A DNA stretch of 64,000 bases from Mugil cephalus (Eukaryota > Chordata > Actinopteri > Mugiliformes > Mugilidae): contig NC_061789.1 in assembly GCF_022458985.1 (NCBI RefSeq), positions 4,815,501 through 4,879,500 on the forward strand, in the 5' to 3' direction. Shown in pieces: positions 10,901-24,579 of this stretch (position 1 is the first letter of the stretch; each line of letters begins with the position of its first letter). The position numbers and the translations under genes were made by a program. Under the pieces are notes generated by a model. That model was not told the DNA's origin. It worked only from the letters and a program-made list of their open reading frames with translations, and made no database searches.

Positions 10901-13900
10901 CTTCTTGTTCGCCTTGGTCACTTCTAGACGTCAACGTTTATGTAGTAGCTGAAGAGCATTTTGAGTCAACTAGCAAAACAAAAGGTGTATAGATGTGATC
11001 AAATGATGGAGGAAATGTCTTCATTAAGATTAATTATTGTTGGAAAGATAATGAAAGTCCAGAATATTCACGTTTCCGCAAGAATCCAGCTAAAGGCGGA
11101 GTTGCCGCCAGACGTTTAAGGCGGAGTGTGATTGTGTAAAACATTTCACCAAACGAGTCCAAATGAGTTGATAAAGTAGCACCTTGTCTAAAAACAGCCT
11201 TGAGCCACACGCATCTTTGCCGTATCAAAACATGTCTGTACAGCGTGGATGAGAGCAAAGAGGTCAGGATGTCTGGTTGGCAGAAGAATTCGAGGTCAGC
11301 TGTTAGCATTTGGAACATGCAGCACCGTCTAATCTCATCTGAACCCCGGCTCATGTTGATCAGTGAGATCAGTACTGACCTGCAATCATTAATCAAAACA
11401 CTAAGCCAAGGACTGCCAACTTAAAAGATATAGAGCAACTGATCAGCTTTAATCAGGACAGGACGGCTCTGTGTGATGGTTTGTAGCTCTTCCTAGCTTC
11501 TTAGCCTCCAAGCTAATAGTTGCTCCACTGGTTTCTCTGTAGAATGATAAATAAAAACTCATGCAACCTTCTAGGTATCTTTTGAGGCAGGTGCAGAACA
11601 TACTGTATGCATGAGCCAGGTGTTGGCTGTGTCTTTGAGGTGCGTTCAAGTGCAAGTTTTTGGTATACAAAAGGAAGCAGGAAGCGACATCAGCGTCGGC
11701 CGTTGTTCTCAGTTGCACCTTTATGACGGTCTGGTGTTTCCTTTGCCCTCAAAGTCCACAGATGAACTCGTCACTAGCTGCGTGTTCATTTGAAAATTTT
11801 ACACAGTTTAAATATTAAGTTGTGTTTTCATTTGTTTATGCTGAACTTTAAGCAACAATTTTAAATGCCATTTCATTTTAGCTTTTTCAACTGTTGATCT
11901 GACCTGACGTAGACCAGAGCATGAGTCTGGTAAGAAGCTACGTAGTTTCCGCGGTTACGGTTACCAAAGTGACAGTTGAGCATGGAGATAAGCAGCTTGA
12001 ATCATTGGCTAAATTGTAAAATTAATTTTTTTAAAAAAAGGCAAAGAGCTGTTGTATGATTGACTGTAGCAACATATTTGAAAATCAGTCAGAGATATAT
12101 TTTGTATTTTTACAGATATCTGCCAAAGAAAAGAGAAGTAAATGGATCACTGCGCTATGAAGACAAAACTGGAATCCAGACACAGAAACCTGGTGTTGTG
12201 GTTCTCATTTACTGTCAGGTAATATTAATTTATGCTGTATTTTTTGATGTCATACCTACTTACTTACTTACTTAAGTTACGTTCTGGAGGGCTGTCAGAT
12301 AAGTTTGTCCATGTTGTTGTTGTTGGCTAACATTACTTAACATTACTTGTCGGTAAAGCTCTTAGCATTAGCATCTTTTATTTAGCTACATTTATCATAA
12401 CTGAAATGAATTAAACTATTAAACTGAAACTAACAGAAACTGAGGCTAATCAAAATTTTCCAAATCAGTACTAGTTCGCATCCCCCCACCACCCGAGGGG
12501 GGTGTGACCCAAATGCTACTGTTTATGCATTACTTTTATCGTCTATTAATTGATGTTAAATCAGTTCAGTTCTTTACGTAGCATCAATAACAAACTGTCG
12601 GCAGAACCAAGAGCCCGAAACCCCCCGAGCACCGAGGCAACAGAGAGGGTGGTCATTGATTTCTCTTTTTAAAATATACTCTTGAAGTCATTTTAAATTA
12701 TTTTCTGCATTTATTTTTGATTGTGTTGCTGTTTCTGTTATTCTCTTTCATCTGACACATCTCCGAGGTTATTTTTTTCCCCCCTTTCAATTTGCCGTGG
12801 CCTCGATTCCATCATCTATTCCATGTGTTTTGTTTTATATCATGTGCCGCATTGATCGATTTTGATCCAGAACCACCCTGTTAGCTTCAGGGTCATATTC
12901 CATCTGCTTTGCTCGATGGATTTAGATATTAAAGCCTTTGGATTACAGATGAATCAGTTAATTTCTTTGCAGTCTGTTTAGATTTAATTCCATGCCTCAG
13001 TTTACAGAAATTAACTTCAAATGCAAACAGTTATTTTTTTTCTGCGTTTCCTATCTGCCACGCTACTTTAAGCTTTTGAAGTGCAAAAAAAACCCATCAG
13101 TGTAAACCCTTTACTTTCATTTGAAATAGAAAAATAGTTTATTCTCTTTGTATTTGGTTTGCAATATTTAAAAAAAAACCTCTGCTGCTAAAGAAGCCTC
13201 TACGCTGACTTTTTAAGATGTTCACAAGACTTTTTTTTTCTCAGGAGGAGAAAGCAAATAGTGTTTTTTCTTTTTTATTACAGCGCTAAACGGATCCTTT
13301 GTTCCTCAGATCGTTTAGTTTGCAAAAAAAATCTATTTCTGACTCCGATGACCCTCCAGCGACGCTGTGAATTTTCTTTTGTGTGTCAGTGTTATGCAAG
13401 ACTCTTAAGAAGCCAATGTGCTGAACTAATTGGACACTGGGAAGAATTCTCCAAAGGGCAGCTTGACCCAAATCTCATTTCATGGGCTTACGTCGTTTGT
13501 CGTCACGAGGCCTTTCCAGAAACATCTCCGGGAAGAGTTTCCGTCTGCTGATCCTCCTTCACAGATCACAAATACGTTTTCATTTCATTTATTCCAGGAG
13601 TTGAGGATGATTTCCACTCGTCGATTCTAATCAAATCCTCCTCCGGCACCCCGTAGGTTGCGCATATGTGTTTATTTCGTGGCCGACACTCGATCAGTCC
13701 GTCCTCCTTTTTCATCTAAACCGTCTCTGTGAGCTCTGGGATTGCAGCACACAAAGGCGGAACGTCTCAGAGTCACAGAGAGGTCCCCTCTGCCATAAAA
13801 TCCTGTTATTTTCCTGCCTCGCAGTCTGAGGTGAGCTGTATGTGGGTGTGCAATTATTAATATGCCATATTTCATCTGAGGCTGCGATGAAAACAGAGCG

Positions 13901-16900
13901 CAGGGGAAGGAAAGGAGGCGGCGGGCAGCTTCGCTATCCTGCAGCCATCGTGGCAAAGTCGGAATGTAAAACAGATGAAGGAGCATTAACATTCATGTGG
14001 GACGAAATATGCTGAGCACTGTTTGCCGGAGCAGGACTTTGATGTTTATGAGCCAGAAATGAAAGCGAAGACAAAATGAGATGATTTCCCTGGTTTGCAT
14101 TGACAATATTTCTTCAGTCTGATCCAGTGAATCCAAATTAACATTTTACATGGACACTAATTAAAATGATCACTTAGGATTAAAGTGTTTAGATGCCTCA
14201 ATACACCAATAGGCATTGAGTGAGGGATTAATATACGGAGGACCAATGCCGCCAAAATTAAGTGGCTCCGCCTACTGTCAACATAATTTATCACATTTTT
14301 TTATTCTTATTATTTTTTTTAATTATTATTCTCCCCTGACCTTTTTACAACAATATTTAATTCACTCATCTACAGTTGTTGTCCACACTGATTATTGCTT
14401 CATTCATATTTTCAGACACTCAGACATCAGAGACAGAAATCAAAACATTTTAAACAGCGGGGAAATACAAGACATGCAAACCTTTATAAAAGTGCCCAGT
14501 CCAGATTACATTTATGACAATATTAACACAAGAGCGGTGTCTGACATACAGTATGAAAGTGCTCCAAATTACATCTAGATTTGCAGACTGCAGCCAGTAA
14601 ATCAAAACATTAAAAATGAAAGAGGAAAGCTGCAGAACGTGAACTTTTTTTTATGTTTTTCTTGTGATATTTTTCTATTATTCTGCAAATTTAGCATAAC
14701 TTTAGTTACTGGCAAAAAGACAAATGTGAAAACAGTGTGAAAATATAAGATGCTGGTGTGCTACTGCTAAAAAAAATATAAGCTGGGAGACATAAAATCT
14801 TGCTGTAGACACGCACACAAACTGCAGAACAGTTACACGACTCTGCAGAGAGTCTCACCCTGGAGAGAGTCAGGAGGGGTTGAGCACAGAAAAACACCAT
14901 AAAGCTGGAGAAAGTTAGAAACTAAGAGAGCAACCAGAGAGCACTGCTCTCCTCTTTCCTTAAATATGAAATCCTTCTCCGAGCAGAGGGGGCAAAGGAC
15001 AGATTTCTTATTCTGTATAGGCCAAATATACAAGTACCAATGATAAAAAGTGAATTACAGAAGCAGGGTGTAGTAAGTTAGGAAAGTCCTGTTACAGTTG
15101 ATTCACATTAGGCTTCTCCTGTACAATTATTAGTTTTGAGGTGGACAGATAGATATATAATTACTTTAGAAAGTCTAAATGGTTTACATGTACAGATATA
15201 CAAGAGGAAATAAGGTGCACTATGCTTAAACTATGCGTACAAGAAACCCCTTCTAGTTTAAATTCCATCCTTTTAAAGTAGTGAAGCGAAGAGTGATTAG
15301 AACTGGGCCGACACAATCCTCAAGGGTGGTGAAGAAATTCTGAAAAGGAACGTCTGGATTTTCCAATAAAACCTCTGTGCTGTTTATTCTCAAGAAGGTA
15401 TGGAGAAACAAAGCTGCCAAAATTAAAAAAGAAAGAAAGAAAGATGCCATTAATGATGCCAAAGAAAATATCTAAAGATGTATCTAGGAAGAATTTCTTT
15501 ATAAGATTTTGATTTTAATTTGCTTCTGTGTTTATTTATGTTTGTATTAATCCCTCTTTTATCTATATTCCAATTAAATTAGCTGTTCCTTCATTTTTGT
15601 CCACTTTGGGGCATTTGGTAAGTATAGGTTCCATTTATTCACTAACTCTTTTCTTCTTTTTTTTTCAGAAATGTATTACCAGTCAGGGCATTTCTAGACA
15701 CCTGGCACTCAACTAAACAGGTAGGAAATGCAAAGTAACACACACATGCAAAAAAATAATGACGTAGGTGTAAGAAATGACTATTGGGATTAAAATAAAA
15801 AAGTTGGTCAATACAAAAGCAAATTAAAAATATCACTTTATCGCACGTTTATAAATTAAATAAATGCCTTTAATGGAATATTAATTTATTAATTGAGTAC
15901 GGTTTTGGCAGCTTCTGTCCTCCGTAGAATGAGAGATTTTCACATGTACTGAGACTGAGACTAAACTTGACCTGACTTGGGAAGCGGGTTTTTTTTGTTT
16001 TGTTTTGTTTTTTTTTTTTAAATCCTCCAGAGGGGCATAACTCTCCCTGCACACTTTAGGATGCCCACGTAGCGATGATAACCAAGCCAACAGTGCAGAG
16101 TGGGTGTAGAGCAGCAGCCTGTAGGCAGCGAAAGGGAGGTAAAGCAGATTTGAAAGTCTAGAAGTTGGATGGGTTGAGGTTGAAAGAGCGAGCCGGAGGG
16201 CTGTAATCTGGGCTTTAAGGCTTCCACTGGTATTAAGAAAGAACACTTATTAGATTGGAGTACTTTCCCCCTTGCGGGGAGGGACTAATTGGATATCACC
16301 AAATCAGAAAGCATGACATTGGCACGACTGTGGAGAGGTCACGATAGCGGAGGTGGATACTACTCACACGGGTTCAGAAGCATTAACAGCAACTAATAAA
16401 GACTGATGATGGTGGAGCAGCCCAGAAACACAGGAAGACACACATGCATGGGCCAGGGAAATGTAGCAGAAAGGCGGATCGCTGTGTTAGAATGTGTAAC
16501 ACGTGTGCAGAACAAATTCTTTTGCTGTAATTAGATTCCTCACTGACTTCCCCTTCCCTGTTGCGTAAATCTCGAGCTGAAGATCAGCAGCAGTGTCTGA
16601 AAATCAATCCACTGTACCACCACAAAAAAAAAGAAAAAATGAGAAGGAGGGGAGAGAGCAATCCACATAGAGGATGGATTTTGTGAATACTGCAAAGCAA
16701 AATGAAAGATTAAAGAGCTGAAAGGAGGAGGAGAGGGGAGGAAGCGAAAGGTTATTCTGTGTAGCTCGTACTCCAGTGTGATAAAGCGCCGAGGGTAAAT
16801 GAGTCCTTTGAGTAGATGTGCGCTTCCTGCGTTTCCTCTTTCCCTGCAGATCTGATAAATGCTACACTGAATGAAAAGCTTGCGACATATTTATTGGATA

Positions 16901-17435
16901 AAAGAAGATGAAGATGCGGGGGGGTAAAATAACGAGTAAGGTGTTTGTTTTCTGGTTTCAGACACATGTTTGGATGGCTTCCATTGCATATTTCTGCCAC
17001 ATGACTCGATTTACTGTTAATGAACAAGATGTTTTGCAGCACATAAGCTCACAATCTTTCATTATTCAGACCCATACACTACCTGCACGGGGCCGGATTC
17101 GCCCTCGGCCAGCCAAACATCCCATTTCCAGCCCGCAGAGTAGTAATGTACTCATTAATACTTAACAGAGTCTATTATAGCGGGATGGCGGGATTGGCGC
17201 TCTCAGGCGGTGATTAAAACCCAGGAGGCCGAGGAATACACATTAACAGATTCTATATGTTGTGAGCAGCGCCGATATAATAAAATCGACAACATGCCGA
17301 GGATTTTTTAAAAAACAAACCCTGTGACCTCAGAAAACTCACATCGAAGAAGAAAAGTCCCAGAAGGAGAAGTAGCCTCTCTCTGTTTCAACATGAAACT
17401 TTAGAACCTGTTTCTTGTTGGGAAGTCACAGTTAA
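7920..17435. other. long gene-poor stretch, possibly regulatory
   Basis: Nothing here reads as a known protein. The longest plus frame (8445-8897) and several 60-120 codon frames lack recognisable domains or good splice contexts. There are homopolymer runs, a (TA)n tract at about 8806-8820, and a C-rich/G-rich small palindrome near 12480-12505. Parts (about 12780-12960, 13790-13990, 16250-16600 and 17160-17290) are balanced in composition and free of repeats, and so are plausible conserved noncoding elements. That is inference only. Confidence 0.45.
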
Positions 17436-17439
17436 ATAA

Positions 17440-18365
17440 GATAACACAAAATACCATAACATATGATACGATACAACAAGAAAAGCCCAGATACGATACG
17501 ATACCATACCATACCATACGGCACGATACGATACGATACGATACGATACGATACGATACGATACGATACAATACGATACGACATGACATGACATGACATG
17601 ACACAACACAACAAGAAATGCCTGGATACAATACAACAAGAAAAGACCAGATACCATATGACACGACACGACACGACAATACAAGAAAAGCCCAGATATG
17701 ATATATGATATGATATGATATGATATGATATGATATGATATGATATGATATGATATATGATATGTGATATATGATATGATTTGATACGATACGATACAAT
17801 AAGATACGATATACAAGAAAAGCCCAGATACGATACGATATGGTGCGTTACTATACGAAATGATACAATACGATACAATAAGATACAGTAGAACAAGACA
17901 TGACCAGATACGATAAGATACAAATGATACAAAATGGTACGATACAATACGATACAGTAGAACAAGAAAAGACCCGATACGATACAATGTGATACGTTGC
18001 GATAAGAAACGATACGATAATTTCCAGTAGAACAAGAAAAGACCAGACACAACACGATACAAAATGAAACGACACAATACGGTACAATAAGATACAATAG
18101 AACAAGACAAGACCAGATGCGATACGGTGCAATATGAAACAATACGATGCAATAAGAAACAATACAATACTATACAACAAGATACAATAAGATATAAAAT
18201 GATACAAGAAAAGATCAGATACAACACGATGAGATGAGAAGCGATACCACAAGACCAGATATGATACAATATAATACGATACAATTCAATATAATACCAT
18301 ACCACTCGACACCATACGATACCACATCATACAACAATATAAGACCAAATACAATTAGACAAGAT
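17440..18365. repeat. GATAC-type pentanucleotide satellite with higher-order units
   Basis: About 925 bp is built of 5-bp units (GATAC/ATACG, drifting to TGATA and ACATG). These are interrupted roughly every 50-130 bp by a recurring block reading approximately AACAAGAAAAGACCAGATAC. The block recurs about nine times, at roughly 17473, 17608, 17635, 17682, 17812, 17892, 17960, 18033 and 18101. Because the unit is five bases and rarely forms a stop on the minus strand, it produces open frames of up to 305 codons rich in SYRIV and SYHI. These are artefacts and not genes. Confidence 0.92.
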
Positions 18366-18369
18366 AACA

Positions 18370-19950
18370 GGTTCTGGATAAGGACACTTGTAATTTGTTA
18401 TCCACGCTGAATTAGCATCTTGGTCACATTACAGGAGTGGGATGAATCAGGGAAAGAGTCCTAATAACTGGTCACACACCAACCCAATATTTGACTGTCG
18501 GCCTGTTTTATTTAGTCAGTAAACATCTGTGGCCCTGCGGCATGTCCTGCACTAGTCGCACTAGTCACTTTTGGCCAATTGGCCACTGGTTAAGGTGGAG
18601 AAGAGTGGAAAATTCTAATAGTATATTCACACAGGTGATTTAAGACCTCGGCCACACCAGCTTCTCATTATGTTGGTTTATTGGCCATAACAAGACTCAT
18701 CCTGAAAGTAAACGTCTCAATTCCAAGTAGCAGAAGTTATGCATATTAAAATATAAACCTGTGAGAGTGGATGTAGCCTCCACTTTATCTGCCGACGGCA
18801 GCAACTGGGAGTAATCCTTCACCTGCAGGATGTCCCGCAACGAGACACAAAACAGCAACAAACTAAGATGTGTGAGAGTCTGCTCACATCTGCTCCTTCT
18901 AATTCCCTAAAGTGTCATTTTGGCTTTCGGAACAGAAAAATACAGCTCCCAGGACCTGATATTAAAAATATTTAAAATGCCAAAACCTTTAAAAAAAAAA
19001 AAAGAAAAAATAAAGCAATCCATCGTGCATTGTGTCTTTTTTTTATTATTATTAAAACAGCAGCAAGAATTACAGATTGGTGTGTGCACAGAGACATTTA
19101 TTTGTGCACATCTCTGCTACAGTACAGTTTCTCTTCAACCGCAATTGACTTGGACAGCCTCCCCTGCACCCAGTCCCCAGTTAGAGCCCAGGTGGAAGCT
19201 TCGTTTTAGTACCTCACCCACTCACACTGCAGCAAAATGCAGACGCGTCACAGCAGCGAGTGTGAGAAAGAAGGGAGAGACAGCCGAGACAGGCGAGACA
19301 GGCTGGGATGCAGAGACCACAACAACAAGAAATAAAGCTGTACGAGAATATATAAAAAAAAAAAAGAAGAAGAAGAAGAGGCGACAGCTCTGTGCAAGAG
19401 AGGTAAACCTGGAGATGAGGGAATAGCACTTTCAAGTCCTCCCCAGCTACTGCTGTCAGGGCTAATATCTCATTACTAGTCTTGGCTGGCAGCTCTCGGG
19501 CAGTCAGGGAGAGGTCAGAAAAGCTCCAGAGATTCAGACTAACAGTCAGACTCTCATTGAGCTTAATAGACTGAAAGTCCACGGGCAGCGAAAGACTGCG
19601 AGGAGGAGAGGATTGAAGAAGAGACGCATTCAAATGCGTGGGAACATTTTTAAAGCTCGCGTCAATGCGTGCATTCAGGCACAGACGACAAAAACAAACA
19701 TGTGTCTAAAATGTTAGATTTCTGACTTTCACATAATTTTAAGCGAAATGTTTTGGTCTTTGATTTATCTCACGGGGGTGAGTGCGGCGAGAGGAGTAAA
19801 CAGGAAATGAAGCTGTAATTGAGGAATTATGGGCCCTGACATGTGAATCTTGAGAAACTGACGAGCCAAAAAGTGAAAAATAAAAGAAAGAAACGAACGA
19901 ACAAACAAACAAAGGAGGGTCTTTTTAATATTTCAGTGGCAGTCACCCTT
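18370..19950. other. noncoding stretch after the satellite
   Basis: No gene is recognised. A-rich runs occur at 18990-19010, and A-rich/AAG runs at 19352-19380. The minus frame at 19214-19633 (139 codons) has no known domain, and part of it is poly-Leu from the AAG tract. The interval 19440-19640 is non-repetitive and could be a conserved noncoding element. Confidence 0.4.
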
Positions 19951-19955
19951 TCACA

Positions 19956-19969
19956 CCTGCAGGGGGCGC
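19956..19969 (+). promoter_or_regulatory. candidate CTCF site
   Basis: CCTGCAGGGGGCGC matches the vertebrate CTCF core CCASYAGRKGGCRS at 13 of 14 positions. Orientation is plus. Occupancy is unknown. Confidence 0.45.
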
Positions 19970-20442
19970 GTGAGTTTCACGCAACAGTCATTGTCCACTC
20001 AGGCCTGGAGGCAGGTGAAAACCAGCTGGAGGTTTTAGTCTAGTAAAAAAAAAAGAGAAAAAGAAAGAAAGAAAAAGAGAAAATAGGGTTAAAGAGGAGA
20101 GATTTCTAAGGTTTAGCACTTCTGTATATTTGACCACAGCTCAGCATTGTGCACACTTCATGCATACCAGAGTCAGCTATGAATAAAATATGTGGTTTTG
20201 TGGGCCGTGTGGACTCGCAGTCCTCTGCATAATAATATCTAGGCTTTCATGTGCTGTGGATTGAGGCACTTCTGCTAAAACTTGACTGTATCCACACAGA
20301 CGTCTAACTTGTCATATGCAGACCTCTATGTGGTTTTGTCTCCCACATACAATCCACTCCATTATTTATGCTGCTATACTATACGTTATATGTACTTTAT
20401 GCTTTATATTCACCCCGGTTTCTAACTAGTACCGCTGAGTGA

Positions 20443-20456
20443 CCAGTAGGGGGCGG
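20443..20456 (+). promoter_or_regulatory. candidate CTCF site
   Basis: CCAGTAGGGGGCGG matches the CTCF core CCASYAGRKGGCRS at all 14 positions, on plus, 487 bases from the site at 19956. Confidence 0.55.
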
Positions 20457-20924
20457 ACAAACAGTCACAGAACATGCTAAAGGATGAGCTTATATCAGGT
20501 TTATTTGTAAGTAGCATGTAACATCCTGCACATTCATACATTAATTGGTACGATTTTTTTCTTTGTGCCTGACTCATTTTCAGTATTTCTAGTTATAATC
20601 TGAACAGTCAAATCTCTTTGGAGGTTAATCTACAGTCGTGATCATGGGTCTGCAGCCATGCTAGCAACTTTTGGAAGCTAACATGCTTTCAGTCTTAATG
20701 CTAGTAGGTTTACACGCCTTTTATTTCTGAAGACTTCGTCCTTGGGTTAAATGCTTAAAGTAAATAAGTGAATGAATATTTTACCTTAAGTTTCACATAA
20801 CTTGTCATTTACAAATACCAATTGCTAAACCCATAAAATACATATAGGCTACCGGACACTCCGTTGTGTTCAAGAATGTTTGGTTCAAAGTATTAACTAT
20901 AAAGATGAAACCTCTCAGATGTCG

Positions 20925-23900
20925 CTCATAGGTTTTCTGGAGAGCAGTTTTGAAGCTCAGTGCGAACCTTGGCTTCAATCTTGACAGGCTGTGATTCGCT
21001 AACTCCCACTAAATGTTTAGAAGAGAAAAGTGGGGCTGAGTGGTAAAAAAATCCGTCGTTGTCATAAACAGCTACAGAGTTAACAAACTTTAAACTACCC
21101 TTGGTACACCTGAAACAACTCACTCGATCCTGTTACATGTCGTCTCTTTTAAGTAGTTTAAGTACAACAGCAGCACCCAATTCAAAATTAAGACTATGAA
21201 AACTATAGGAGATAGACATTTGAATAAAATAACTTGAGTGTGTCCAGCTCCGTTGTCCATGACCGAGTTGAGGGCCTAGTACCCTGATAGACTAGAATCA
21301 GCTCTTGCACAAGCTGCACCTCTGTAGCAAACATTAGCCTGCCCGCTAGCACAATCCCAATTCTTTTAATGGCAGTAAATGCAATGTTTAGCTTAGCCTA
21401 AAGGTAATATCATTAATTTTGTAAATATTTGGATGCAAATACTACAAACACTTGTACAAGAACATACGAAGCTGCACTGCAACTTTAAGATGTAGCTAAG
21501 CCCTGAAGAAAACACCACTTACGTCATCTGAGTAGTTTCAACTCTCAAAAAACCGCCTGATCCAAAGTCAAATGCAAAAAGTTGTTTTTCTCGAAAGATT
21601 TATTTTGGTGATTTTGGTGAACAAGATGTACTAGTTCTGAATATATCTCAACTCATTTGCAAGGTTCTGGTTTGGGGTCTTCGTGGATCTGGTGAGGTTG
21701 CAGTTTTTTCTCCCTGAGAGTGTCTTATATCTGAAATAAAATGACAGCGGAGGGAATGTGAGTCTGAATGAAGCTGACGGGTTGTCGGGCGCGACTGTGG
21801 AGCCCCCGCGGCCCGTTGTCGCTGGGTGCCACCGCTGCCTGCGTGTCACAAGGCAGTTATGGACGACGTGTTGGCTCACGGCTCGACCTCTTGTGTTTGT
21901 GGCTGCATACATGTGATTACGACGTCAGCCGCAGAGTGACAGAGGGGGAAAACATAGAAAGCTGGGGTGATGGATGTAAAAAAAAAAAAGAGGAAGATTT
22001 AAAGAGTTCAGTTTATTCATTCAAGATGACCATGTTGAAAATATTTGTGTATTTAAATGTTCAGATGAGATGAAGATGAAAAGTGAGAAGAACAGCCTTC
22101 AATGTGTCCCTTAAACTTTCTTCTCTTACGTTTCTCTTCTTGAGAACCGGTTGGCTTAGTTGACCAGCCAATCTCAACATTTTATTACAATCGTTAGTGC
22201 AGGACCATAGACTGTATATAAATATGGACGATGCATCCCTCCTTCCATGCATTGGCCAAACTGATGCTATTTTCCTGGGAATATTGGCGCCGCCACCTAA
22301 CAACTTCGCAGCCAGAGTCTGACCAGTATGGCCCACTGTTTTTTTTTGTTAGTTTGTTTGTCAGTTGGCATGGCAACTTGTGATGATCATGATGTAACAT
22401 CCTGTTTCTATGGCATCAAATGACTAACACGTAATTTGATACATGAACATGCATCAAGTTTATATTAACGCCCTTAAATGAATGAAATGAAACCATCCTT
22501 GGAAAAAAAAAAATGAGTTGGTGTGTATTTTAGTGTTTCAGTTTGGTTCAAGTCCCATTCACTAACATGGAGGGGGTGGAGCTTATGCCCTATGGAAGAC
22601 AGTGACGTAAGGCCACGCCCTGTTATGGGTGAAAATAAAGGAGAAAATTTTAAAAGATAAAACTCTGCTTCCTTCAAGAGAGAGTGACAAAATACAAATA
22701 AATTTATGGCTTCAGGTCATAAAATGGGTGGATAAAAATGGAAAGCACTGATAGTCCATATGTGTATGTCTGCAGCAAACACTTTAACGTTAGCTAATGT
22801 CAGTCGTCACAGTTGTTAGTTATAGTGTTAAAAATTCATATTCAAAATTCATGTTAAAAAGACAGATAGATTTTGACGACTTGGCGACTTGAAGATTAGT
22901 TTAACCCAGAAAGTGCAAACTCTGGCAACTCTTGAGGCCACAAAATTTCAAATGATGCCATATTACCAGGCTCTTTAAACCAAAGCTAATGTTTATACAT
23001 AATTTTATGGGTACAGCATATTTTTTTTATAGACTTCGTCTGATTGTGGGCAGCTTGAAATAAATCTGTAAAGTTTTAATTTTAGGCTTCAAGACGTTGT
23101 CTGTGTGTAATTAGCAGGAATGCAGTGCCAACGGGGGAAGGATTGCAGAATAACAGCAGAAAATGTTTGTTTTTTTTGATAAAAATCTGTCGTAAGACCT
23201 GATAAGAAAGTGGAGAGCAAGCAAGGCGGCTACTGGAGAAAAATAGGGAGGCAGATGTCTGATTCATAGATGTGCAGATTGTTGCAGTTAGTGTGACTTG
23301 AGTTTCCTTGCTATCATTGTCGGTATCTTGGCTGGGGAAATTCCTCCCCTGCATCCTGTTCTTTTAAATCGCTCATAAACCGAGCCAACGTCTGCGATGA
23401 CATGTTTGTGTTGTCTGCCTGTGAACGCTATCTGATCTGATTCTGTGGGTTTACGAGTGAGTGTGAGTGAAATTCCTCCCAGGTTGGGTTGGAGCTGCTC
23501 CCTGGCCCTGCATGTCTGCTTGTTAGGTTTGGCAGTGGGGGGGTGGGGTGGAAAGGGGGGAGGGCAAAGTAAATAGCACATAAAAGGGGAAAAAAGTTGG
23601 ATGGTGCTCTTATGAGAAGTAGATGCAGCTATTAACCGAGCAACAGAAACACATCCACCCCCACACATTTACTCTCAAACAAACACTCTGCGAATTCTCC
23701 TGATTTAAAACCCATTCACAAACACATAAATAATTCAGCTGCCAAAACCAAACACATGCCTCTTTAATCAAATCTTGGTGGTTTGTGAATTTGATCAAGA
23801 TTTCTACATTTAAAAAAAAACAAAAAAAAACAACATAAATTTAAAAGATTCACAGACGAAATATTAAAAATGAAATTAGCTACAGTTTAAAGAGGACAAG

Positions 23901-23940
23901 AATCACTAAACGTTGTTATGATAATTTCACCTCCTGAACC
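20925..23940. other. noncoding stretch with dispersed repeat pieces
   Basis: Near 20930-20965 a piece (TTTTGAAGCTCAGTGCG) matches the repeat copies at 29.5 and 29.8 kb. Near 22205-22235 is CCATAGACTGTATATAAATA, the start of a very common percomorph dispersed repeat. A GC-rich piece of the same kind lies at 22560-22625. No exon is recognised. Homopolymer runs occur at 21978-21990 and 23812-23830. Confidence 0.5.
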
Positions 23941-23944
23941 TGAG

Positions 23945-24575
23945 TATGGGGCACCGTTTTTAATGTTGCACATGTTAAAATGAACACACAATTTTTCCTA
24001 GATTTAGCTCCAAAATACTAAAGTGTTTTTTAGTGTGAATTTTTCAAAGTCACTTTATTATCACATTTACTAAATGTCAAATCTAGATGTTAAAGTTAAA
24101 TCTAAAACCGAATCACAGCACTGGTAAGTTTATCCCCTAACTAGCTTAGCATGTGTAGTATGGAGGTAAAACTATCTAACTATTTAGCTAAAACTAGCAG
24201 CAGATGTAGCCGATCTTTGCTAAATTGGTTAGCGATCAACGTGCTCCATGCAAAGCGCATTTGGTTTGATTCTGCAGCACCATACTGTCTGCTGGACATT
24301 TACAATCCACATCATCCTAAAATTCTACTATTTCTGGACAGAAATGAACATTTAGATTTAATATTTACATTTAGATTTAACATTTAGATTTAACATTTAG
24401 ATTTAATATTTACATTTAGGTTTAACATTTGGAGTTAACTTTAACATTTAGATTTAACATTTAGTAATTTTTTTAGAAAAAAAATTGACTTATTTTTTTT
24501 AGTATTTTGGAGCTAAATGCAGGAAAAATTGTGTGTTCATTTTAACATGCACAACTTTACAAACGGCGCCCCATA
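23945..24575. mobile_element. MITE with long terminal inverted repeats
   Basis: The left arm from TATGGGGCACCG (23945) and the right arm ending CGGCGCCCCATA (24575) are inverted repeats of about 90 bases with few mismatches. They share the internal marker ATGAACACACAATTTTTCCT and its complement. Pairing continues more weakly into the interior, where 12-base units of the type ACATTTAGATTT repeat about 8-9 times (24345-24465). The flanks CCTGAG and CCTAAG look like a short diverged target duplication. The length of 631 bp and the lack of any transposase frame make this a non-autonomous DNA element. The superfamily is not assignable. Confidence 0.8.
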
Positions 24576-24579
24576 CCTA

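Noticed and set aside
12478-12506. C-run and G-run palindrome
   Set aside because: Low complexity with imperfect pairing. Weaker than the hairpin at 6008 and without context.
17388-18305. Minus-strand open frame of 305 codons and overlapping frames of 132-236 codons
   Set aside because: They lie wholly in the GATAC pentamer satellite. The residues repeat SYRIV-type text in every frame.
19214-19633. Minus-strand frame of 139 codons with poly-Leu and Cys-rich parts
   Set aside because: Part of it comes from an AAG/A-rich tract, and no family match is evident.
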